Shown: in pieces, positions 1 to 9,392 of the stretch
How positions within the stretch are numbered: the stretch's first letter is position 1
Layout: each line of letters opens with the position of its first letter
NCBI GenBank assembly: GCA_016703785.1
Contig: JADJBM010000009.1
Coordinates: forward strand, 1 to 64,000
Source: Betaproteobacteria bacterium
Lineage (GTDB): Bacteria; Pseudomonadota; Gammaproteobacteria; Burkholderiales; Rhodocyclaceae
DNA length: 64,000 nt
Direction: 5' to 3'
Program-made: the position numbers and the translations under genes
The notes under the pieces: model-generated
Seen by the model: only the letters and a program-made list of their open reading frames with translations
Told to the model about the DNA's origin: nothing
Databases searched by the model: none

Positions 1-631
1 TGCTGACGCGCTCGTAGAAGCGGATCGAGGGCAGCAGGTCGGTGGACACCGACAGGTAGGCGCCCGGCATCTCGGCCCGCACGAGTTCCGCTGCCGCCTG
101 CTCGTGCGCGGGGTTGGCGAAGGAGTTCATGAAGCAGATGGAGACCGCCTGCACGCCCTCCTGCTTGAACAATCCGATGGCCTGTATGACACCGTCCAGG
201 TCGAGCGGGGCGGTTTCCCGTCCGACGCGGTCGAGGCGGCCCTTGATGCCGGCGCGCAGGTAGCGCGGCACCAGCGGCTTCACGTTGGTGTAGCGGTTGT
301 TGTACTGCTCCTCGCGGATGCCGCGGCGCATCTCCAGCGCATCGCGCACCCCCTCGGTGGTGAGGAGTCCGCACTTCGCGCCGGTGCCGGTCAGCGTGGC
401 GTTGGTGGTGACCGTCGTACCGTGCACGATGGTGTCGATGGTCGGCGCGAAGGCCTCCAGCGACAGCGGCGGATTCATGCTGGCGGCAATGTCGGTGAGG
501 CCGTTGACCACGGCGATGGAGGGGTCCGACGGCGTCGACAGCGTCTTGAAGATTGCCGGTTCGGCGTCGTCGCGCGTGACGACGAAGTCGGTGAAGGTGC
601 CGCCGACGTCGATTCCGATTTTTAGCGCCAT
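1..631 (-). CDS. Hydantoinase/oxoprolinase family protein, N-terminal part (cut by window edge)
   Basis: The reading frame starts at the ATG whose complement lies at 629-631 and runs off the left edge, so about 210 residues are visible. The N-terminus reads MALKIGIDVGGTFTDF, the ATP-binding signature of the HyuA/oxoprolinase A family (hydantoinases, 5-oxoprolinase, acetone and acetophenone carboxylase subunits). A second conserved patch, HGTTVTTNATL, follows near residue 70. Family members hydrolyse cyclic amides or carboxylate ketones with ATP; the substrate cannot be told from this fragment. It is the last visible gene of a minus-strand operon gntR-thiolase-ligase-this gene, with only 36 bases separating it from the ligase. 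In catabolic settings such proteins often belong to ketone carboxylases, but no partner subunit is visible, so that is inference. Confidence 0.85.
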   Translation of the reverse strand, partial: MALKIGIDVGGTFTDFVVTRDDAEPAIFKTLSTPSDPSIAVVNGLTDIAASMNPPLSLEAFAPTIDTIVHGTTVTTNATLTGTGAKCGLLTTEGVRDALEMRRGIREEQYNNRYTNVKPLVPRYLRAGIKGRLDRVGRETAPLDLDGVIQAIGLFKQEGVQAVSICFMNSFANPAHEQAAAELVRAEMPGAYLSVSTDLLPSIRFYERVS

Positions 632-667
632 GAAGTGGACTCCGTGTGCATTGGCATGTGTTTTCTT

Positions 668-2215
<1,548 letters not shown>

Positions 2216-2235
2216 CTGCTGCTCCGATACCCGAT

Positions 2236-3441
2236 TCAGGCGCCGGTCACTTCGAGCACGACGGCCATCGCCGTGTCGCCCGCCGCACAGCCGGTGAACA
2301 GCCCGAAACCGCCGCCGCGCTGCGCCAGTTCCTCGATCACTTCGATGATCGCCCGCGTGCCCATCGGCGCCTGCGGGTGGCCCCAGACGAGGGAGCAGCC
2401 GAAATTATTCATCGACATCAGGTTGGCGCCGGTTTGGCGGGCGAAAAAGATGTCGTTGATGGCGAAGGGGTTGTGCGTCTTGATAGCCGCCATGTCCTTG
2501 ACTGCCTTGCCGGCCTGTGCGAGGGCCTGCTGCGCCGCCGGCACGGTGGCCTCGGGCATGTGGGCGAGCGCGGCACGGGCGAGGCCGAAGCCATGCAGGC
2601 GGATGGCGATCTTCGGGTCTGTCGACAGTTCGCGCGCTTTTTCGCGCGTGGTGACGACGAGGGCCGCGTTGCCGTCGGCCGGGTGCGTCTGGCCGCCGAA
2701 GGTGACCGTGCCACCGTCCATGACCGGCTTGAGCTTGGCCAGGCCTTCGGCGGTGGAATGGTTGATGCCCTCGTCACCCGTCAGCGTAACGATGGTTTTC
2801 TTGTAGTTCGGCGCCGGCACGTCGAAGGGCAGGGTCATGAAACGTTTGAGGAAGGCGGCGTCGTTCGCCAGCGCCTCGCGGTATTGCGCTTCGCGGCGGA
2901 GCACGACCTCGTGCTGCTCGGCGGTGCCGATGTTGTGCTTCTTCGCCACGTTTTCCGCCGTCTGCAGCATGGAATGGCGGCCGAGCGGGTCGCAGCCGAA
3001 GTTGTCCATGACCCAGTCTTCGGCGACGCCGGTGCCGCCCGGACCCTTCGGGTTCGGGTAGTAGAGGTGCGGGCCGTTGGAGGTGCGGTCGCAGTTGATC
3101 ACCAGCGCCGTGCTGCAGAGGCTGACTTCTATTTCCTGCACCGCGGCGAGCAGGGTGCGCACGCCGGTGGCGCAGGCCTGCATCAGGGTGGGGCCGCCGG
3201 CCTGACCGGCACCGACGAGACCGGTGAGCCAGGGCAGGCCGTAGAAGGAATGCTTCTGCGGCACGGAAAAGCCGAGCGCGCCGTAATCGAATACCTTCGG
3301 GTCGATCTTGCGCTTGGCCAGTTCGGTCTTCGCCACGTGGGCGGCGAACTCGATGCTGTGCAGGTTGGCGAAGCTGCCCTGCCATCGGGCGAAGGGCGTG
3401 CTCCAGTAGGCGCCGTAGGGGATTTCGGCCTTGTAGCTCAT
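2236..3441 (-). CDS. Thiolase family protein (acetyl-CoA acetyltransferase-like)
   Basis: The ATG at 3439-3441 gives 401 residues, the normal thiolase length; the open frame extends further upstream but there overlaps the regulator gene and is a shadow. The nucleophilic cysteine is in QACATGVRT (Cys90), the conserved GHP is at about 354-356, and the C-terminal cysteine is in FTGCAAGDTAM (Cys385). The usual C-terminal CxGGGxG is changed to CAAGD, placing the protein in a divergent branch of the family. It would cleave a 3-oxoacyl-CoA or make the reverse Claisen condensation. It sits 16 bases downstream of the GntR regulator and 20 bases before the CoA ligase in one operon, so it probably performs the last C-C cleavage of whatever acid that module degrades. 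Confidence 0.88.
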   Translation of the reverse strand: MSYKAEIPYGAYWSTPFARWQGSFANLHSIEFAAHVAKTELAKRKIDPKVFDYGALGFSVPQKHSFYGLPWLTGLVGAGQAGGPTLMQACATGVRTLLAAVQEIEVSLCSTALVINCDRTSNGPHLYYPNPKGPGGTGVAEDWVMDNFGCDPLGRHSMLQTAENVAKKHNIGTAEQHEVVLRREAQYREALANDAAFLKRFMTLPFDVPAPNYKKTIVTLTGDEGINHSTAEGLAKLKPVMDGGTVTFGGQTHPADGNAALVVTTREKARELSTDPKIAIRLHGFGLARAALAHMPEATVPAAQQALAQAGKAVKDMAAIKTHNPFAINDIFFARQTGANLMSMNNFGCSLVWGHPQAPMGTRAIIEVIEELAQRGGGFGLFTGCAAGDTAMAVVLEVTGA

Positions 3442-3457
3442 GTCGGATTCCTGTCGT

Positions 3458-4141
3458 TCATTCGGTTTCGGGTAGGGCCAGTCCTGTGGCGATGATGAAG
3501 GCGCGCTTCGCCTCGCCCAGGTGGTCGCGCATGGCGGCGGCGGCGGCATCGCCGTCGCCGGCGGCCAGCGCCTCGGCGATGCGCCTGAGGCCCTTGATGA
3601 CGATGCTGCGGATCTTCGGGTCGCCCAGGGTGAGGGCGCGGATGCGCAGCATGTGGTCGGCGTATTGTTCGATGGCGCGCACCAGGCGGCGGTTCGGCAC
3701 CAGGTCCTTCCAGGCATTGCGGAAGCGGATGTTGGCTTCGCGGAAGGCGTCGGCATCGCCGGCCTTGAAGGCGGCGTTGGCGGCAGCCAGGGCCTCATCG
3801 ATCGGCGCGCGCACGGCCGGGTCGGTCGTGAGCTCGGCGACGCGGCGCAAGGCCGCCGGCTCGATGAGGAAGCGCACCTCGTAGATGTCGTCGACATCGT
3901 TCAAGGTCAGCGAGGGCACGACGAAGCTGCGGCCGTCGGAGGCGAGCAGTCCCTCGCTGGCCAGGCGCGTCAGTGCCTCGCGCACGGGCGTGCGGGAGAC
4001 GCCGAGTTTTTCCGCCAGTTGGACTTCCTGCAGGGGTTGCCCCGTGACGATGGTGCCTTCCCGCAGGTGCGTGCGCAGCGTCTGATAAACCTGATCGCCC
4101 AGGGCAAGGGGGCGTTGAAGCGGCTTGATAGTGGAAACCAA
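3458..4141 (-). CDS. GntR/FadR-family (FCD) transcriptional regulator
   Basis: A winged-helix N-terminus (recognition helix around LGVSRTPVREAL) is followed by an FCD ligand-binding domain. The start is chosen by the ribosome binding site: GGAGG lies 7 bases before the TTG at 4139-4141 but only 1 base before the ATG at 4145-4147, so translation from TTG (227 residues) is preferred; the ATG would give 229. In the FCD domain the usual Asp-x3-His and the middle His positions appear as Asn/Arg (NIRFRN) and Arg (GLRRI), while the last His (RDHL) is kept. That suggests a non-metal type of effector site, which is inference. The gene heads an operon with thiolase, ligase and HyuA-like protein. A 15-bp near-palindrome at 4190-4204 overlaps its likely -10 and recurs before the neighbouring flavoprotein gene, so autorepression and control of both units is likely. 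Confidence 0.87.
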   Translation of the reverse strand: MVSTIKPLQRPLALGDQVYQTLRTHLREGTIVTGQPLQEVQLAEKLGVSRTPVREALTRLASEGLLASDGRSFVVPSLTLNDVDDIYEVRFLIEPAALRRVAELTTDPAVRAPIDEALAAANAAFKAGDADAFREANIRFRNAWKDLVPNRRLVRAIEQYADHMLRIRALTLGDPKIRSIVIKGLRRIAEALAAGDGDAAAAAMRDHLGEAKRAFIIATGLALPETE

Positions 4142-4189
4142 GGGCATACCTCCACAACAGAATGGAACCCCGGAATCGGGTCTGTGCAG

Positions 4190-4204
4190 TGGATACTGTA
4201 TACA
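4190..4204. promoter_or_regulatory. Candidate GntR operator, copy 1 (upstream of the regulator operon)
   Basis: The 15-mer TGGATACTGTATACA is a near-perfect palindrome (one mismatch pair) around its central T. An identical 15-mer is at 6258-6272. On the minus strand it contains TATACA, a -10-like hexamer 15 bases downstream of TTTACA (complement of 4218-4223). A bound protein would cover the promoter of gntR-thiolase-ligase. Confidence 0.75.
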
Positions 4205-4258
4205 CGCACGCCGAGCGTGTAAAGACGCAGCAATGGCCCGGTTTCCCATCATGACCGC

Positions 4259-6229
4259 TTAAATCCGGCAGCCGAGTCGATAGCCTTCGTGGATGGCTGC
4301 GTCGAGTCCGCGGGCAATCACCGTGTCGCCGGCGCCGTGCAGTTCGTCGACCATCCACTGGAACTCGTTGAAGAGGTCGTGGTTGGGCTTGCGCGGCCCT
4401 GAAACGATGATCGTGTCCGCCGGCAGGAAGGTCTCCTCACCCTTGGAATTCTTCACCCGTGCGCCGTCGTCGGTGATGGCTATGAGCTGCGAAGACGTCA
4501 GCGTGCGGATCTCGAGTTCCTCGATCCAGGCGCTGTGGCGCCACTTGAAGGAGGGCATGACGTCGCCGGCGATGCGCTTTTCCTCTTCCACGATGACCAC
4601 GTCGTGGCCCTGCTTCTTGAGGGATTCGGCCAGCGTCAGGCCGATCTTGCCGCCGCCGATCATGACGATGCGCTTGCCCGGCTTGACTATGCCTTTGGCC
4701 ACGTCCAGCGCATCGACCAGGGTGTCATGGCCGTCGATGTGCCGGTAGGCCGCCATATCGGTGCGCGCGCCCGCCGCGACGAGGCAGACGTCGTACTGAT
4801 GCAGCACGCTGCGCATGAACTTGGCGTTGGCTTCGGTGTTGAAGCGGACCTCGATGCCCATCTTCTTGATCATGGTTTCGTAGTAGCGGATCACGCTGAA
4901 CAGGTCGTCGGGCCGGGCCAGGTCGTTGCCGGCGTAGCCGAGCAGGTTGCCGCCGATCTTGTCGCTCTTCTCATAGATGGTGACGTCATGGCCGCGCCGC
5001 TTGGCGGTGATGGCGGCCTCCAGCCCGGCCGGGCCGGCGCCGATGATCATGATCTTCTTCTTCACCGCCGCCTCGGTGATGGCGTATTCGGGTTCGACTT
5101 CATGGCCCAGCGCCGGATTCATGGCGCAGGTGTAGGGCAGGTCGCGGAACAGTCGCGACAGGCAATTCAATGAGCCGATGCAGCGGCGCACCTCGTCCAG
5201 GCGATCGTCGGCGGCCTTGTGGATGAGTTCCGGATCGGCCAGCATGGGCCGGCAGACTTCCCAGTAATCGAACACGCCGTCCTTGATGCACTGGTCGGCC
5301 ATGACCGGATCCGGCAGGCGGTTGCCGAAGGTGATGAGGGTGTTCGGAAAAAGCTTCTTGGCCTTGGCCGAGAGGTAGTTCCAGTGGCCGGGCGGCACGT
5401 CGCGGCCGATGGAGGATTCCGGCGCTTCCTGCCAGCCCACCGTAACGGAGATCATGTCCACGCCGGTATCCACGGCCTGCTGCATGAGTTCGAAACAGTC
5501 GTCCTCGCTGTTGCCGCCCCAGCGGTCCATCAGTTCGGCGCCGTTCAGGCGGATCACCAGCGGATGCTCGGGGGTGGCCTGCTTGATGGCGTCGATCAGC
5601 TCGCGCATGAAGCGGCCGCGATTCTCGATCGAGCCGCCGTATTCGTCCGTGCGCTGGTTGGTGAAGCCGGAATTGAAGTTGGCCAGCAGGTAGCCCATGA
5701 AGCTGGTGACTTCGGTGCCGTCGAAGCCGGCGCGGATGGAGCGTTTGGCGGCGTCGGCATGCTGCTGCACGACGGCCTTGATCTGCTCCTTGGTCAGTTC
5801 GCGCGGCGGGCGGAAGTGCGGCAGGGTCTGCGGCACCACGGAAGGCTGCACGCAGTAGCCGAGGTCGATGCCGCCGTAGCGGCCGGCATGGAGGATCTGC
5901 TGGATGGCCACCGCGCCGCCGTCGTGGATGTACTGGGCGATGGTCTCGAACTGCGGCAGGAACTTGTCGTCGAAGATCGCCACCTGGCGGAAGTAGGACT
6001 TGCCCTCGCCGAGCGGGTCCGGGTAGGCGCCCTGGTTGGTGATGATGCCGCAACCGGTGGCGGCGATGACACGCATCCTTGCCAGTTCGCGCGGTGTGAT
6101 GAAGCCGTCGCGGGTGTTGTAGTTGGAGACGCAACAGGCGCCGTACTTGACCATGTTCTTGGTCTTGAACCTGCCGAATTGGCCGGGCTGGAAGAGATGC
6201 TTGAGCTTGAGTTCGCCGGGTCGGGTCAT
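4259..6229 (-). CDS. Old-yellow-enzyme / 2,4-dienoyl-CoA reductase-like FMN-FeS-FAD oxidoreductase
   Basis: This 656-residue protein has the FadH/trimethylamine dehydrogenase layout. Residues 1-340 form an OYE-type TIM barrel for FMN, about 345-370 an iron-sulfur segment, and about 390-656 a dinucleotide-binding part beginning with IMIIGAGPAGLEAA and containing a second Rossmann motif IVMIGGGKIG. Such enzymes reduce conjugated enoyl or dienoyl compounds with NAD(P)H. One cluster ligand is missing: the family pattern C-x2-C-x2/3-C-x11/12-C here reads CIGSLNC-x11-C, with Ser353 (codon TCA, complement of 5171-5173) where the second Cys should be. The gene is transcribed alone from a promoter overlapped by the operator at 6258-6272, ends 118 bases upstream of the regulator start and belongs to that regulon. 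The substrate is unknown; an unsaturated acyl-CoA is the best guess. Confidence 0.88.
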   Translation of the reverse strand: MTRPGELKLKHLFQPGQFGRFKTKNMVKYGACCVSNYNTRDGFITPRELARMRVIAATGCGIITNQGAYPDPLGEGKSYFRQVAIFDDKFLPQFETIAQYIHDGGAVAIQQILHAGRYGGIDLGYCVQPSVVPQTLPHFRPPRELTKEQIKAVVQQHADAAKRSIRAGFDGTEVTSFMGYLLANFNSGFTNQRTDEYGGSIENRGRFMRELIDAIKQATPEHPLVIRLNGAELMDRWGGNSEDDCFELMQQAVDTGVDMISVTVGWQEAPESSIGRDVPPGHWNYLSAKAKKLFPNTLITFGNRLPDPVMADQCIKDGVFDYWEVCRPMLADPELIHKAADDRLDEVRRCIGSLNCLSRLFRDLPYTCAMNPALGHEVEPEYAITEAAVKKKIMIIGAGPAGLEAAITAKRRGHDVTIYEKSDKIGGNLLGYAGNDLARPDDLFSVIRYYETMIKKMGIEVRFNTEANAKFMRSVLHQYDVCLVAAGARTDMAAYRHIDGHDTLVDALDVAKGIVKPGKRIVMIGGGKIGLTLAESLKKQGHDVVIVEEEKRIAGDVMPSFKWRHSAWIEELEIRTLTSSQLIAITDDGARVKNSKGEETFLPADTIIVSGPRKPNHDLFNEFQWMVDELHGAGDTVIARGLDAAIHEGYRLGCRI

Positions 6230-6257
6230 TGCGTTTCTCCTGTGCTTCGGACTTCTG

Positions 6258-6272
6258 TGGATACTGTATACA
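6258..6272. promoter_or_regulatory. Candidate GntR operator, copy 2 (upstream of the OYE gene)
   Basis: The 15-mer is identical to that at 4190-4204 and in the same orientation relative to the controlled gene. On the minus strand it covers TATACA, 15 bases downstream of TTGACT (complement of 6286-6291), the same promoter geometry as copy 1. The gene start is 28 bases further downstream, at 6229. Confidence 0.75.
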
Positions 6273-6312
6273 TTGGTGCCTGGCGAGTCAATGCTCCGGC
6301 GTGTGGTAGTGC

Positions 6313-6337
6313 AAAAAGAGCCCGCCTGGGCGGGCTC
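6313..6337 (-). terminator. Rho-independent terminator of the bzdV-dch-had-oah operon
   Basis: A perfect 9-bp GC stem (GAGCCCGCC / GGCGGGCTC, 2-base loop) at 6318-6337 is followed on the minus strand by TTTTT (complement of 6313-6317). It lies 8 bases beyond the oah stop and separates this operon from the OYE gene promoter. Confidence 0.9.
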
Positions 6338-6345
6338 CCGTTCAA

Positions 6346-7476
6346 TCAGCCCTTCGGCTTGGCCAGCACCTGCTCGGCGAACTTCTCGTCGAATACCGCA
6401 CCTTCAGCAACCAGCTGGCGATACTTGATGAAGTCGATGACGTCCTTGCCGGTGACCTTCTTGGCATCGAAGGCGTTGAAGCCCAGCCAGGCCTCGTGGT
6501 TCATGTTGGCCGCCAGCCAGTGGCGGTTGGGCAGCTTAGCCTGGTCCCAGAAGAACTTCTTCTTGGCACGGATGCCCTCGATGGACTTGATCAGGCAGTG
6601 CGGAAACAGGTTGGAAAACTTCCAGATGATGTCGTTGACGGCCTTGTCCAGCAGTTCGAAGTCGATGGTGCATTGGCCCATCAGTTCCTTGGCCTTGGCT
6701 ACTTCCTCCTTCGATACGGCTTCACCGTAGACAATCTCGCCGTCGTCGACATAGGTGTCGGTGCGCACCAGCGGGTTGCGTACCCACTTGCCGTCCTTCT
6801 TCAGCACCGGCACGACCTTGGTGAGCAGGTTCTTGGCCTTCATCTTGTAGGCGCTCCAGGTCTCGCAGGAGACGCAGTTGTACATGGCGTCCTCCATGTT
6901 GAGGAACCAGGGCAGGAAGTCGGTCGAGCCGCCGTCCGGCGCCGAGCCGTGCTTGGGGCCGGCCTGGCCGTAGATGGCGAGGTCGGAGGAGATGGTCAGG
7001 TCGGTGGCCATGCCGATTTCCTGGCCGCCGGCGACGCGCATGCCGTTGACGCGGCAGATGACCGGCTTCTTGCAGTTGAGGATGCCGTCCACCATGGCGT
7101 TGAAGAGGTCCATGTACTCGCCGTACTCGTTCGGCCGCTTCGAGTAGTAGGCGGAATACTCGGCGGTGTTGCCGCCGGTGCAGAAGGCCTTGTCGCCGAC
7201 CGCGGTGAACACCACGGCGACGATGCGGCGGTCGCTCGAGGCTTTCTGGAAGCCGGCGATGACGCCTTTCACCATCTCGGTGGTGTAGGAGTTGTATTGC
7301 GACGGGTTGTTCAGCCAGATCCAGGCCGAGAAGAGGCCGGCCACCGCCTGGCCCTTGTCGTCCGTGACTGGACGTTCTTCATAGACCACCGTCGGCGCAT
7401 CCTTGCCGAAGTGCGAGTTGTCGAAGAGCTGGTGATCCTTCAGTTCGTTGTCCCTGCGCAGCCATTCCAGTGCCAT
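6346..7476 (-). CDS. oah: 6-oxocyclohex-1-ene-1-carbonyl-CoA hydrolase (Oah/BzdY)
   Basis: This 376-residue crotonase-superfamily protein matches the ring-opening hydrolase of anaerobic benzoyl-CoA degradation in length and sequence. It adds water to 6-oxocyclohex-1-ene-1-carbonyl-CoA and cleaves the ring to 3-hydroxypimelyl-CoA. The crotonase core is visible in AFCTGGNTAEYS (oxyanion-hole segment, near residue 97) and VAGGQEIGMATD (near 150). The family-specific extension gives it about 110 residues more than a simple enoyl-CoA hydratase. A clear AGGAG lies 8 bases before the ATG. It is the last gene of the operon bzdV-dch-had-oah, 25 bases after had, followed by an intrinsic terminator. Confidence 0.97.
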   Translation of the reverse strand: MALEWLRRDNELKDHQLFDNSHFGKDAPTVVYEERPVTDDKGQAVAGLFSAWIWLNNPSQYNSYTTEMVKGVIAGFQKASSDRRIVAVVFTAVGDKAFCTGGNTAEYSAYYSKRPNEYGEYMDLFNAMVDGILNCKKPVICRVNGMRVAGGQEIGMATDLTISSDLAIYGQAGPKHGSAPDGGSTDFLPWFLNMEDAMYNCVSCETWSAYKMKAKNLLTKVVPVLKKDGKWVRNPLVRTDTYVDDGEIVYGEAVSKEEVAKAKELMGQCTIDFELLDKAVNDIIWKFSNLFPHCLIKSIEGIRAKKKFFWDQAKLPNRHWLAANMNHEAWLGFNAFDAKKVTGKDVIDFIKYRQLVAEGAVFDEKFAEQVLAKPKG

Positions 7477-7501
7477 GTTGTTTCTCCTGATGTGTGTGGG
7501 T

Positions 7502-8572
7502 TCAGAAATCGGGGGTGAGGATGACGCGCTTCTTCAGCTTGCCATGGTGGGCTTCATCGAAGACCTGTTCGATCTGGCTCATCGGGCGCGTCTCGACGAA
7601 GGGCTCGAGGGCGATCCGGCCGTCGACGCACATGTCGAGCACCAGCGGATAGTAGGAGGGCAGGCAGCCCCAGGTGCCGATCAGCTGCGCATCGAAGGCC
7701 ATCAGCTTCGACAGCATGTAGGAGGTCTCGTCCGTGCCGTAGCCGACGATGACGAGGGTGCCGACAAAGGAGAGCAGGGACAGCGCCAGTTCCTGGCCGG
7801 GCTTGGTGCCGGTGACTTCGAAGATCTTCCAGCCGTAGGCCGACGGCACGCCCTTCTCCTTGCAGATGGCCTTGAAGAGTTCCTTCACTTCCTTGGCGCT
7901 CTTGCCCTTCGGGTTGATGACGGCGTCGGCGCCGTAGCCCTTCATGAACTCGAGCTTCTCGTCGTTGATGTCGATGCCGATCACCACCTTGGCGCCGAAG
8001 CCCTTGGCGGTCTGCGTCATGAAGCTGCCGACGCCGCCGGCCGCGCCGATGACGATGACCAGGTCGTCCTGCTTGAGGTCGGCCCGGATGGCGGCCTGGT
8101 AAGGCGTGGTGACGGCGTCCGCCACCACCGACAGGTGCTCGAGGGGAATATTCTTGCGGTCATGCACCACGCACAGGTCCTTGGCGGGCACGGGGATGTG
8201 GCTGGAGTAGCCGCCGTAGATGCCCATCGAGTTGCCCGGCATCTTCTGCGAGAGGCAGCGGTTGCCGCGGCCGGACTTGCAGATTTCGCAGGCGTTGCAG
8301 GGCAGCACCGCCGGGATGATGACTTCCTTGCCGACCATGAGCGGCTCGTCGCTGGCGACGACGACGCCGGAAATTTCGTGGCCGAGCGAGAGCGGCGGCT
8401 TCTGCACGGTGGGCACGCCCATGTAGAAGTAGGACAGATCGGTGTGGCAGACGCCGCAGCCGCGGATCTCGACGAGGGCTTCGCCGGGGCCGAGCGCCGG
8501 CATCGGAATCTCCGTGCGCACGAGCTTGCCTGGCTCGGCCATCTGCCAGGTGTGGATGGTTTTCGGAATCAT
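7502..8572 (-). CDS. had: 6-hydroxycyclohex-1-ene-1-carbonyl-CoA dehydrogenase (Had/BzdX)
   Basis: This 356-residue medium-chain zinc alcohol dehydrogenase carries catalytic-zinc Cys in GCGVCHTDLSY. The structural-zinc pattern C-x2-C-x2-C-x7-C is in CNACEICKSGRGNRC. The nucleotide fold has GAAGGVGSF. Sequence and position identify it as the NAD-dependent enzyme oxidising 6-hydroxycyclohex-1-ene-1-carbonyl-CoA to the 6-oxo compound, the substrate of the next enzyme (oah). GGAG lies about 6 bases before the ATG. It sits between dch and oah with gaps of only 25 bases on each side, the same order as in the Azoarcus bzdWXY genes. Confidence 0.96.
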   Translation of the reverse strand: MIPKTIHTWQMAEPGKLVRTEIPMPALGPGEALVEIRGCGVCHTDLSYFYMGVPTVQKPPLSLGHEISGVVVASDEPLMVGKEVIIPAVLPCNACEICKSGRGNRCLSQKMPGNSMGIYGGYSSHIPVPAKDLCVVHDRKNIPLEHLSVVADAVTTPYQAAIRADLKQDDLVIVIGAAGGVGSFMTQTAKGFGAKVVIGIDINDEKLEFMKGYGADAVINPKGKSAKEVKELFKAICKEKGVPSAYGWKIFEVTGTKPGQELALSLLSFVGTLVIVGYGTDETSYMLSKLMAFDAQLIGTWGCLPSYYPLVLDMCVDGRIALEPFVETRPMSQIEQVFDEAHHGKLKKRVILTPDF

Positions 8573-8597
8573 TGTGTCTCCAGTACGTGCTGCGGTT

Positions 8598-9371
8598 TTA
8601 TTTGTTCTTCCACACCGGCTTGCGCTTTTCCATGAAGGAGTTCAGGCCTTCGACGGCGTCGGCGGTGGCCATCAGGTCCTTCAGGTAGATCTGCTCGACG
8701 GTGAACAGCGCCTCGAAGAAGGGCTTGCCGGCCGCTTCGCGCACCGCCTTCTTGGTGTACATCAGCGCCACGCGCGACAGGCCGAGGAACTGGTCGAGGA
8801 AGGCGCGCGTGTCCTGGGCGAAGCTGGCGCGCGGGAAGACGCGGTTGAGCAGGCCGAGATTCAGCGCCTCGTTGGCACTGATGAGGCCGCCGCCGAGCAG
8901 GAGCTCCATCACCTTGGGCAGCGAGATGATGCGTGGCATGAGGATCGCGGCGATGGGCGGAAAGACGCCCAGCTTGATTTCCGGCTGGCCGATCTTCGTC
9001 TCCTCGGTGGCCACCGCCATGTCGCAGGCGAGCGCCAGTTCGCAGCCGCCGCCCATGGCCGAGCCGTTGAGCGCCGCCACCGTCGGCAGCGGGAACACCA
9101 TCAGCCGCTTGAGGATGCCGTGGAAGACGTCGATCATCTGCACGACCTTGTCCGGCGTGTGGTCCATGACGTCGACGCCGGCGGAAAACACCTTCTCGCC
9201 GGCGGCGGTGATCATCAGCAGCTTGGCCGACTCCTCCTGCGCGGCAATGTCGAGTGCGCGGTTCAGCTCCTCCATCAAGGCGATGTCGAGCACATTGTGC
9301 GGCGGGCGATTGATGGTGATGGTCGCCAGGGCATCGGCGACCGAGTAGTTCAAGAACTTGAATGACTCCAT
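8598..9371 (-). CDS. dch: Cyclohexa-1,5-diene-1-carbonyl-CoA hydratase (Dch/BzdW)
   Basis: This 257-residue crotonase-family protein has FSAGVDVMDH and GSAMGGGCELALACD as the two oxyanion-hole segments. It adds water to the dienoyl-CoA made by benzoyl-CoA reductase, giving 6-hydroxycyclohex-1-ene-1-carbonyl-CoA. Assignment rests on its position between bzdV and had and on its resemblance to Dch; isolated from context it could only be called an enoyl-CoA hydratase-like protein. GAGGG precedes the ATG by 5 bases. The gap to bzdV is 21 bases. Confidence 0.94.
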   Translation of the reverse strand: MESFKFLNYSVADALATITINRPPHNVLDIALMEELNRALDIAAQEESAKLLMITAAGEKVFSAGVDVMDHTPDKVVQMIDVFHGILKRLMVFPLPTVAALNGSAMGGGCELALACDMAVATEETKIGQPEIKLGVFPPIAAILMPRIISLPKVMELLLGGGLISANEALNLGLLNRVFPRASFAQDTRAFLDQFLGLSRVALMYTKKAVREAAGKPFFEALFTVEQIYLKDLMATADAVEGLNSFMEKRKPVWKNK

Positions 9372-9392
9372 GTTTTCCCTCTTTGTGATCGC

